Origin: Spirochaetaceae bacterium
GTDB lineage: Bacteria > Spirochaetota > Spirochaetia > DSM-2461
Direction: 5' to 3'
Assembly (NCBI GenBank): GCA_003246505.1
Contig: QKAI01000034.1
Location: 1 to 9,086, forward strand
Length of the DNA stretch: 9,086 nt
Positions 1-6,372 of this stretch are shown here, in pieces. Positions within the stretch are counted from its first letter, which is position 1; each line of letters opens with the position of its first letter. Made by a program: the position numbers and the translations under genes. The notes under the pieces were generated by a model, which did no database searches, had not been told where the DNA came from, and was given only the letters and a program-made list of their open reading frames with translations.

Positions 1-72
1 AGAGAGGGTTTCATATTACCCGATAGGAAAAGTAATACTAAATAATCCCCAAAAAAGGTCAGGTGTAAAAAA
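1..72 (+). promoter_or_regulatory. Leader region of the FIST chemoreceptor gene
   Basis: This AT-rich stretch precedes the chemoreceptor. The sequence AGGTG at 61-65, seven bases before the GTG at 73, is a reasonable ribosome binding site and decides that start. Several TA-rich hexamers between 33 and 46 could act as a -10 box; TAAATA at 39-44 with TTACCC at 16-21 and a 17-base spacer is one weak option. No convincing -35 is visible, and the window begins too close to exclude a promoter further upstream or cotranscription with an earlier gene. Confidence 0.35.
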
Positions 73-1995
73 GTGATCCCTAATGCTCAAGATATTATTG
101 CCGTAAATTTTAAATACGACGAATTGGCTTCCCCGGAGAAGTGGTCCTTCCTTGAACAGGATCCGAAGCTGATTCTTGGATTCCTGTCGCCCGATCTGGA
201 TTTTGAAACTCTGTCACGGGAACTAGCCCGGAAATGCGGTGACATCCCCCTTGTCCTTTCATCCACAGCGGGGGAGTTGTGCAATTCTTCCCTGGGTGCG
301 GGGCAACCTCTCTATCACTCTTCGGAAGAGGACAGGTCAAACATTGTCCTTCTGTGTTTCTCCTCATCGGTTGTTTCCGATGTGGACATTCACTCCATTG
401 AGCTCTTTGATCCAGGCTTGGATCCGAAGGGGAGAACATCTCAAATCCTCCATGAATTTGATCGATTCCAACCGGCCTTTCCTTTGCGTCCGGACAACTG
501 CGTCGCCTATACGCTCATAGATGGGCTTTCCGGGAGTGAAAGCTTTTTCATGGAAGCCGCTTACGAATCGGGAAAGCTTCCCTGTCTGATAATCGGCGGT
601 TCCGCCGGGGGGAAGCTGGATTTTCAGAATACCTGGCTCTACAACAACCATGAAACCGTCCAGAACAAGGCGGTTGTCACATTGATACGGTTTAGGGAGG
701 ATATCCGGTTAGGGGTCCTGAAATCCCAGAATTTCAAGCTGAGTCCATACTCCCTGACCGTGGCCCAGGCCGACCCGGTCAGGAGAACCATCTCTTCGGT
801 TGTCCGGAACGATACGGGAGAGCTGGGTGATGCCATTTCCGAGCTTTGCCGTCATTTCCGTTGTGACGAAGCGGCATTGGAGGGCAAACTGAGGAATTAC
901 AGTTTTGCCATTACCATAGACGATGATATCTATGTGCGGTCAATCTCGGGAATAAATTACGAGACCCGGGAGATCAGCTTCTACTGCGATCTTGATTTCG
1001 GGGATGAGCTGTTTCTCGTTGAGAACACGGATTTCGTGCAATCCATTGAGAGGGATTATCAGCAATTCAGGAAAAACAAGGGGGGAGTCCTTCTCGGCGG
1101 ATTGTTCAATGACTGCATATTGAGGCGCTTGTACAATCAGGACAGGCTCGGGCAAGTGACATGTTTTGACGATGTTACCATCGCCGGTTTTTCAACCTTC
1201 GGGGAATTGCTGGGCGTGAATATCAATCAGACGCTGACCGCATTGATGTTCTACCGGGTTAGGGAGGGGGACGAATTCCATGACGAATACCTGGACAATT
1301 ATATCAATAAGTATTCCGCTTTCAAGGGCTTTTTTCTGAAGAGGAAACTGAACCAGATCAACCATATCATGATGATGAAGGACCGGGTCTGGAATACCAG
1401 CATGAAGAGCATTGAGTTGCTGTCCGGTGTCATTGAAACCTGTTCGGGCAAGGCTCTGGAAAATGAGGAGCTCCTTGGTTCCATCAACAGAAGATTCAAG
1501 GAGTTGATCGACAGCATAGAAGATTCGGGAGAGAAGGGGCAAACCATAGGGGAGGAACTGGCTAAGTTGAGCTGGAATACGGACAAGATCCAAAATATAC
1601 TTCGCGAGATCGTCGAGATAACGGGACAGACCAATATTCTGGGATTCAACGCGTCCATCGAAGCCGCCAGGGCGGGACAGGCGGGGAGGGGTTTCGCCGT
1701 CATCGCCCGGGAGGTGAAAATCCTCGCTGACAAAACCGACGCCAGCGCCAACGGCAGCAAGGACTCCATAAAAAGCCTTATCTCCAGTCTGGATGTGCTA
1801 CGAATCCAGAGCGAAAGAATTATCAATACACAGAAAGAGGCCAGAACAAACAGTCTCTCCCTTAAGGAGGATATTTACCTCCTGGCGGAAAATTCCAGCG
1901 CCATAGAAAGAAATATCACGGGCAATGTCTCGGAGATCAAGCAATTGAAAAGCAATCTGGATCGGATGAAGGATGTTATTGAATTACTGACATAG
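73..1995 (+). CDS. Soluble methyl-accepting chemotaxis protein with FIST sensory domains
   Basis: A 640-residue cytoplasmic chemoreceptor starting at GTG. The N-terminal part fits FIST_N (about residues 30-230), with VLSSTAGELC near 61-70 and the glycine-rich LIIGGSAGG at 172-180. FIST_C follows (about 240-395), with GVLLGGLFNDCILRR at 338-352 and AGFSTFGELLGVNINQT at 371-387. Residues 425-640 form a long helical hairpin whose tip carries the MCP signature at 515-555 (QTNILGFNASIEAARAG, then GRGFAVIAREV), the region that contacts CheA and CheW. No transmembrane segment is seen, so it should sense an internal ligand; FIST domains are thought to bind small molecules such as amino acids, which is family knowledge. 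By eye, the stretch after LADKT (551-570) looks about four residues longer than in typical MCPs. The C-terminus has no CheR-docking pentapeptide. GC content is lower than in the downstream genes. The FIST-MCP call is firm; the ligand is unknown. Confidence 0.93.
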   Translation: MIPNAQDIIAVNFKYDELASPEKWSFLEQDPKLILGFLSPDLDFETLSRELARKCGDIPLVLSSTAGELCNSSLGAGQPLYHSSEEDRSNIVLLCFSSSVVSDVDIHSIELFDPGLDPKGRTSQILHEFDRFQPAFPLRPDNCVAYTLIDGLSGSESFFMEAAYESGKLPCLIIGGSAGGKLDFQNTWLYNNHETVQNKAVVTLIRFREDIRLGVLKSQNFKLSPYSLTVAQADPVRRTISSVVRNDTGELGDAISELCRHFRCDEAALEGKLRNYSFAITIDDDIYVRSISGINYETREISFYCDLDFGDELFLVENTDFVQSIERDYQQFRKNKGGVLLGGLFNDCILRRLYNQDRLGQVTCFDDVTIAGFSTFGELLGVNINQTLTALMFYRVREGDEFHDEYLDNYINKYSAFKGFFLKRKLNQINHIMMMKDRVWNTSMKSIELLSGVIETCSGKALENEELLGSINRRFKELIDSIEDSGEKGQTIGEELAKLSWNTDKIQNILREIVEITGQTNILGFNASIEAARAGQAGRGFAVIAREVKILADKTDASANGSKDSIKSLISSLDVLRIQSERIINTQKEARTNSLSLKEDIYLLAENSSAIERNITGNVSEIKQLKSNLDRMKDVIELLT

Positions 1996-2016
1996 CCCGG
2001 GGGGGGGGCGAATAAA
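1987..2016 (+). promoter_or_regulatory. Candidate promoter of the two-component operon, spanning the G10 tract
   Basis: CTGACA at 1987-1992 matches the -35 consensus at five of six bases. AATAAA at 2011-2016 matches the -10 consensus at four of six. The spacer is 18 bases and contains the whole G10 run. Transcription would begin around 2023, only a few bases before the ATG at 2026, so this transcript would be nearly leaderless; the good Shine-Dalgarno at 2014-2022 would then serve only read-through mRNA from the chemoreceptor gene. The boxes overlap the chemoreceptor stop codon region and could be chance matches. Confidence 0.35.
1999..2008 (+). repeat. Homopolymer tract of ten G
   Basis: An uninterrupted run of ten G, preceded by CCC, lies just after the chemoreceptor stop and 17 bases before the kinase start. 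It is the longest single-base run in the window. It is noncoding, so length changes would not alter either protein but would alter spacing of any promoter across it. Runs of this length are prone to slipped-strand mispairing and to sequencing error. Confidence 0.95.
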
Positions 2017-2025
2017 GGGGAACCC

Positions 2026-3753
2026 ATGGCCAGAAATTTCAGCTATTTCACCAAGCTCTTCATCACCTTTCTCATTACCGGGGTCATCCCCATGGCCCTG
2101 GTCAGCACCATCTTCGCCTTTCTCTCCGGGGACATCATGAAGGGGTCCTACCGGCAGCAGGCGGGTACGGCCATAAGGCGGATAGGGGAGGACCTGGACG
2201 GGCAGCTGGACAGGCTGAGGCATACGATCTACCAGCTGAGCGGGGACGGACTCATCCTCTCATCCCTGGAGGGGAACCGGGAGCCGGACCGTTCGGAGCT
2301 GCTTCCCCTCTACCAGAAAATGTACCAGTCCCTGACCGGCAACATAGATAACGCCTCCCTCCATATCATAAGCCTCACCGCCTTCCCCTCCGTCTCCACC
2401 CAGCAGATCCCCCCCTCCTATCCGGGGGCGGGGAGCGAAGCGGCGGAGGGTCTGTTCGCCCTGGCCAGGGGCCGGCCGGAGAGGACCTTCGCCCGGTTCA
2501 ACAGCTTTGTCAACAGCCGGGGGGATGGTGTGATGATGACCTTCTGCAAAGCCATAACCGGCGGGGAGGGGGATCTTCTGGGATTCATCGTGCTGGACAT
2601 CAATAAGAATTTTCTGGCGGAGACCGCGGAGAGGGGGAACGATGACTTCTTCACCCAGCTGCTCATCGTGGATCCCCTCAACAACCTCATGGTGGATCTG
2701 AACCACGACGAAAAGGACGGCAACTTCAGCGGGATGCCCGAACTGGCCCTCATCCCGGCGGACAGCCCCGGCCTGGTGACCCGGGAGAACCGGATGATCG
2801 CCCACCATCCCCTGGCCCTGTCCCCCTTCCAGGTCGCCGGCGCCGTCCCCATGAACGTGGTCCTGTCCAATCTGGCCTACCTGATCCGCATCACCCTGTG
2901 GATGTTCCTCTTCTGCCTCCTCCTGGCGGTGACCCTGGCCTATCTGATCTCCCGCTCCATCTCCCGTCCGGTCCATCGTCTCTCCCTGGCCATGGAAAGG
3001 GTGGAGTCGGGGGATCTGGCCGTGAGGCTGGAAGCGGACCGGGGCGACGAGATAGGCCTGCTTTTCAAAAGGTTCAACATGATGACCGGGCGGATCGCGA
3101 ATCTGGTGGAGGAGACGAGGGAGGAGCAGCGGCAGCTGAGGATCGCCGAAAGGCAGGCCCTGCAGGCGCAGATCAATCCCCATTTCCTCTACAACACCCT
3201 CAATACGATCAAATCCCTGGCAAAACTGGGCGAGGTAGCCCAGATCGCCACGGTGGCCACCGAGTTCGGCCGCCTTCTGAGGAACAGCATAGACAACGGC
3301 CGGGAGATGGTCACCCTCCGGGAAAGCCTGGATCTGGTGGAAAGCTATCTGGTCATTCAGAAAATCCGCTACGGGGATCGGCTCTCCTTTACCATCCGGT
3401 CCGAGGAAGCCCTGGACAGAGTCCCCGTTCCGAAGCTGATCATTCAGCCCCTGGTGGAGAACGCGGTCATCCACGGGATAGAGGGCAGGATCGAACCGGG
3501 GTCGATAGGGGTAACCGTGGGCAGCCGTGAAAACCGGATTGCCATAGAGATCCTGGATGACGGACCCGGATTCGGGAGTGCCGGAAAGGGAGAGGACCGG
3601 GGAGAGAGCTGCGGTGTGGGACTGGAGAACATCCGGCGCAGGCTCATGCTCATTTACGGGGAGGCCGGGGAGATGACCCTTGGGAACAGGAACGACGGCC
3701 CCGGGGCCCGTGTCCTGATCACCCTGCCCCTGACGGAGGGAGAGATATCATGA
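2026..3753 (+). CDS. Membrane sensor histidine kinase, YesM/LytS-like (His_kinase PF06580 type)
   Basis: A 575-residue inner-membrane kinase. Transmembrane helix 1 (about 9-33) and helix 2 (about 286-308) flank an extracytoplasmic sensory region of some 250 residues, probably Cache-like. A HAMP domain follows (about 309-361). The phosphorylated histidine is H386 in QAQINPHFLYNTLNTI, the hallmark of this family. The ATP-binding domain has the N box PLVENAVIHGI (475-485, N479), G1 DDGPGFG (511-517) and G2 GVGLENIRRRL (530-540). All catalytic motifs look intact. The start is supported by AAAGGGGAA at 2014-2022, three bases before the ATG. The last four bases overlap the response regulator start (ATGA), so the two are translationally coupled. 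Family knowledge says such kinases usually control carbohydrate uptake in pairs with AraC-type regulators; the sugar transporter lying tail-to-tail fits. The signal is not identifiable from sequence. Confidence 0.93.
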   Translation: MARNFSYFTKLFITFLITGVIPMALVSTIFAFLSGDIMKGSYRQQAGTAIRRIGEDLDGQLDRLRHTIYQLSGDGLILSSLEGNREPDRSELLPLYQKMYQSLTGNIDNASLHIISLTAFPSVSTQQIPPSYPGAGSEAAEGLFALARGRPERTFARFNSFVNSRGDGVMMTFCKAITGGEGDLLGFIVLDINKNFLAETAERGNDDFFTQLLIVDPLNNLMVDLNHDEKDGNFSGMPELALIPADSPGLVTRENRMIAHHPLALSPFQVAGAVPMNVVLSNLAYLIRITLWMFLFCLLLAVTLAYLISRSISRPVHRLSLAMERVESGDLAVRLEADRGDEIGLLFKRFNMMTGRIANLVEETREEQRQLRIAERQALQAQINPHFLYNTLNTIKSLAKLGEVAQIATVATEFGRLLRNSIDNGREMVTLRESLDLVESYLVIQKIRYGDRLSFTIRSEEALDRVPVPKLIIQPLVENAVIHGIEGRIEPGSIGVTVGSRENRIAIEILDDGPGFGSAGKGEDRGESCGVGLENIRRRLMLIYGEAGEMTLGNRNDGPGARVLITLPLTEGEIS

Positions 3754-4559
3754 TCAAAACGGTGCTCGTGGAAGACGAGGAGACGGTCCGCAGGGAAATC
3801 TCCCTCACCACGCCCTGGAGCGATCTGGGATGCCTGCTCATAGGGGAAGCCCGCAACGGGATCGAGGGGCTGGAGCTCATCCTCCGGACCCGTCCCCGGC
3901 TTGTCATAACCGACATACGCATGCCCGGGCTGGACGGCCTGGCCATGCTGGAGAGGGTGGGGGAGGAACTGGGGGAGGAGAAGCCCCGGGCCCTGCTCCT
4001 GACGGGGCATTCCGATTTCGAATACGCCCGGCGGGGCATCCGCCTGGGGGTCAGGGACTATCTGCTCAAACCGGTGGATGATGGGGAGTTCCACCGCCTG
4101 CTCCGGGCGACGGCGGAGGAACTGGAAGGGGATACCCTCCCTCCCTCCGATGAGGTGAATCCCCTCTTTCCCTTCCGGGAGTACCGGATCGACGGGACCG
4201 GGGACAGCAAGGACTATTATGTGCGGCGGGCCGTCCGCTACCTGGAGGAGAACTACGGGGAGGACATTGCCATGGCCGATGCGTCCCGGAGCATGGGGAT
4301 AACCCCGGGATATCTCTCCCGTATCTTCAAGGTGAGGACCGGGTACACCTTTCTGGAGTATCTGACCCAGCTCCGCCTGAGAAAGGCGATGGAGCTGCTC
4401 CGGGACCGGACCCTGCACATAGGCGAAGCCGCCTACCGGGCGGGGTTTCGGGACAACGGCTATTTCGCCCAACTCTTCAGGCGCCATACGGGCATGACCC
4501 CGGGCCAGTACAGGGAAAGGGGATTCCCCCCGGGGGGCGGGAAGCGGGACAAGTCCTAA
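3750..4559 (+). CDS. Response regulator, receiver domain plus AraC-type DNA-binding domain (YesN-like)
   Basis: A 269-residue cytoplasmic transcription regulator. The receiver domain (about 2-120) has the acidic pocket VEDEE (7-11), the phosphoacceptor D55 in VITDIRMPG, the switch threonine T85 in LLLTGHSDF and the conserved lysine K107 in YLLKPVD. After a short linker of roughly 35 residues comes an AraC/XylS domain (about 157-256) with both helix-turn-helix units: IAMADASRSMGITPGYLSRI, then IGEAAYRAGFRDNGYFAQLF, ending with HTGMTPGQYR. The protein is short for the YesN family, which often has a longer middle region. It is cotranscribed with the kinase, its presumed phosphodonor. The likely target is the divergent region 7666-7801 that drives the transporter and nagA; that is inference from context. 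Its stop overlaps the stop of the convergent permease gene. A CCCCCCGGGGGG palindrome at 4526-4537 lies in its 3' end but has no T tract. Confidence 0.94.
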   Translation: MIKTVLVEDEETVRREISLTTPWSDLGCLLIGEARNGIEGLELILRTRPRLVITDIRMPGLDGLAMLERVGEELGEEKPRALLLTGHSDFEYARRGIRLGVRDYLLKPVDDGEFHRLLRATAEELEGDTLPPSDEVNPLFPFREYRIDGTGDSKDYYVRRAVRYLEENYGEDIAMADASRSMGITPGYLSRIFKVRTGYTFLEYLTQLRLRKAMELLRDRTLHIGEAAYRAGFRDNGYFAQLFRRHTGMTPGQYRERGFPPGGGKRDKS

Positions 4560-5401
4560 CCCTTACGGGAGGAGAAGACCGAAGCCCCGGAGACGAAGTA
4601 CTGGCTCATGGAAAAGAAGAGGACCAGCATGGGGATGCTCCCCAGAACGGCCACGGCCATCATGGCCCCCTCGTCGGTATATTTTTCCGCGGCGAACTTC
4701 ACAATGTAAAGGGGCAGGGTCTTCATTTTCTCGCTCTGGGCCACCAGGAGGGGCCAGAGGAGGTTGTCCCACTGGCTGCGGAAGGTCAGGATGGAGAGGG
4801 TCGCGATGGCGGGGGCGCAGTTGGGCAGGACGATGTGCCAGAAGATCCCCGGTTCCGACGCCCCGTCTATGCGGGTGGCGTCCAGGAACTCCTCGGGAAA
4901 GGGCAGCAGGTACTGGCGCATCATGAAAACGCCGAAGGCGTTAACCAGAAAGGGCACGATAAGGCCGGCGTAGCTGTTCTGGAGGTGCAGTTTCGTGGCC
5001 ACCAGATAGAGGGGTATCATGATCGCCTCGAAGGGGATCATCATGGTGGCCATGATGGCAAGGAAGACGAAATTCCGACCCCTGAACCGGAATTTGGCCA
5101 GGCCGTAACCGGTCAGGCTGGAGAGCATGACCGTGGTGACCGTGACCACGGAGGAAACGAACAGGGAATTGGCAATATTACGGATAAAGATGAAGCTCCC
5201 GTCGTTTCCCGCCACGGCCTTGGCGAAGTTCTGCCAGTGGAACCCCCGGGGGATCCAGCGGAAGGGCATCCTGAGGATATCCTTCGCGGGCATCATGGAC
5301 GCGGAGAACATGAACAGGATGGGGACCAGGGTGAAGACGAGGGCGCCCAGCAGGATAAGCCCGGCCAGGACATTCAAGGGGGAAAATTTCTGTTTGATCA
5401 T
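4556..5401 (-). CDS. Carbohydrate ABC transporter permease, MalG-like (CUT1, BPD_transp_1)
   Basis: A 281-residue inner-membrane permease with about six hydrophobic helices (near 11-33, 74-98, 110-135, 144-163, 190-215 and 246-268). The cytoplasmic EAA loop, which docks the ATPase, is at about 171-193 (FLDATRIDGASEPGIFWHIV, then LP). The short N-terminus, the motif P-LVP-LFMFSASM near helix 1 and the C-terminal QYFVSGAS ending are typical of the MalG side of CUT1 transporters. The start has TAGGAG at 5413-5408, formed from the stop codon of the upstream MalF-like gene, six bases from the ATG; the genes are nine bases apart, so coupled translation is likely. It should pair with the MalF-like protein to form the channel. 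No ATPase is encoded in the window. The substrate cannot be read from the permease itself. Confidence 0.94.
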   Translation of the reverse strand: MIKQKFSPLNVLAGLILLGALVFTLVPILFMFSASMMPAKDILRMPFRWIPRGFHWQNFAKAVAGNDGSFIFIRNIANSLFVSSVVTVTTVMLSSLTGYGLAKFRFRGRNFVFLAIMATMMIPFEAIMIPLYLVATKLHLQNSYAGLIVPFLVNAFGVFMMRQYLLPFPEEFLDATRIDGASEPGIFWHIVLPNCAPAIATLSILTFRSQWDNLLWPLLVAQSEKMKTLPLYIVKFAAEKYTDEGAMMAVAVLGSIPMLVLFFSMSQYFVSGASVFSSRKG

Positions 5402-5410
5402 GGGGTACTC

Positions 5411-6316
5411 CTAGTAGCTGACTTCGTCGGCCTTCGTCGTCTTGAACTGCAGCCAGGTGAAGAAGAGCATGATGATGAAGAGGATGATGCTCATGGCGCT
5501 GGATCGGCCTATCATATGGTCCCGGATGCCCGTGTTGTAGATGTTGAGGGTTATCACGTTGATGGGCGCCTGGGGCGAGCCGGACTGGACGAAGAGGTAC
5601 TGGGTGCTGAAGGTCTTGAGACACTGGAGCATGGCCATGACCGAAACGAGCACCACCGTGGGCTTGAGAAGGGGGAAGGTGATGCGCCAGAAGCTCTGCC
5701 ACCGGTCCGCCCCGTCTATGAGGGCCGCTTCGTAGAGGGAGCCCGGTATGGCGGCGAGGCCGGCGATGAAGATGACCACGAAGTAGCCTATGTATTTCCA
5801 GAAGTAGACGAGGATCGTGGAGAGCTGGACCATGAAGGAGTCGGCCAGCCACTTATGGTCGGTGCCCGGGGTGTTCAATAGGAAATTGAGCCATTGGTTG
5901 CCCAGTCCCCGGGGATCGAAGATGGACATCCAGATGACCGCCGCCACCACCGAGGAGAGGACCGCCGGTGCGTAGTAGGCGAGCTGGAGGAATTTCTGTC
6001 CCCGCTTTACGGAGAGGATCAGAACAGCCAGGAGAAGGCTCACCACCAGAAGGGGCAGGAAGGCCCCCAGGGTAAAGGCGAAGGTCGCCCTTATGGAGTT
6101 CCAGAAATCATCGGACCGGAGGAGGTACGCATAGTTCTTCAGGCCGATGAAGGTGGGCGGCTTGAGGGAGAGTATTTTTTTTCTGAAGAGGCTGGTATAG
6201 GCCGCGTTAACAATGGGGTAGAAGCTGAAGAGAGAGAAAAACAACAGGGCCGGGGTGACGAAGGTCCATCCCCACCGGGAGAGTTTTTTTTCAATTCCGC
6301 TGTATTTTTTTTTCAT
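5411..6316 (-). CDS. Carbohydrate ABC transporter permease, MalF-like (CUT1, BPD_transp_1)
   Basis: A 301-residue inner-membrane permease. The N-terminus is lysine-rich (MKKKYSGIEKKLSRWGW) and is followed by helix 1 with TPALLFFSLFSFYPIVNAAY (21-40), the usual start of MalF/UgpA-type subunits. Further hydrophobic helices lie near 77-103, 110-132, 158-187, 219-238 and 272-292. The EAA loop is at about 195-217 (YEAALIDGADRWQSFWRITF, then PL). The ATG at 6316 is preceded by AAAGGAA at 6328-6322. The codons after the ATG are AAAAAAAAA, and two more A8 runs occur in the next 45 codons (minus strand, 6291-6284 and 6182-6175). A hairpin with a U run sits between this gene and the binding-protein gene, which may lower its expression relative to that protein. 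It forms the heterodimeric channel with the next gene. Confidence 0.94.
   Translation of the reverse strand: MKKKYSGIEKKLSRWGWTFVTPALLFFSLFSFYPIVNAAYTSLFRKKILSLKPPTFIGLKNYAYLLRSDDFWNSIRATFAFTLGAFLPLLVVSLLLAVLILSVKRGQKFLQLAYYAPAVLSSVVAAVIWMSIFDPRGLGNQWLNFLLNTPGTDHKWLADSFMVQLSTILVYFWKYIGYFVVIFIAGLAAIPGSLYEAALIDGADRWQSFWRITFPLLKPTVVLVSVMAMLQCLKTFSTQYLFVQSGSPQAPINVITLNIYNTGIRDHMIGRSSAMSIILFIIMLFFTWLQFKTTKADEVSY
6305..6313 (-). repeat. A9 tract directly after the MalF-like start codon
   Basis: On the coding strand the ATG is followed by nine A (three AAA lysine codons). Related A8 runs are at 6284-6291 and 6175-6182 in the same gene. Such runs are known slippage sites for polymerases in other bacteria; whether slippage occurs here is not shown. 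Confidence 0.9.
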
Positions 6317-6329
6317 GCCCTTTCCTTTG

Positions 6330-6354
6330 AAAAAAGGGCGGTGGCCCGCCCTTT
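6330..6354 (-). terminator. Intrinsic terminator or attenuator between binding protein and permease genes
   Basis: Read on the minus strand, a perfect nine-pair stem AAAGGGCGG / CCGCCCTTT closes a four-base loop (GCCA) and runs into a stretch of six T (6335-6330), three of them within the stem. It starts 18 bases past the binding-protein stop and ends 13 bases before the permease ATG. A stable GC core followed by U is the standard shape of a Rho-independent terminator. Because permease expression requires some read-through, partial termination is likely; this arrangement commonly leaves the binding protein in excess over the permeases. The hairpin may also protect the 3' end of the shorter mRNA. 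Confidence 0.8.
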
Positions 6355-6372
6355 GAATTAATTCCTGTTTTC

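Noticed and set aside
2260..3474. Long open frame of 404 codons on the minus strand, antisense to the kinase
   Set aside because: It lies wholly within a gene with intact kinase motifs, and its translation is rich in G, Q, H and P without domain features, as expected for an antisense shadow in GC-rich DNA.
4526..4537. CCCCCCGGGGGG palindrome as a terminator for the regulator gene
   Set aside because: It has no loop or following T run on either strand and lies inside the coding sequence.
4835..5881. Open frame of 348 codons on the plus strand across both permease genes
   Set aside because: The translation is dominated by G, E, D and H and crosses two real genes with clear membrane helices and EAA loops. 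It is a shadow frame.
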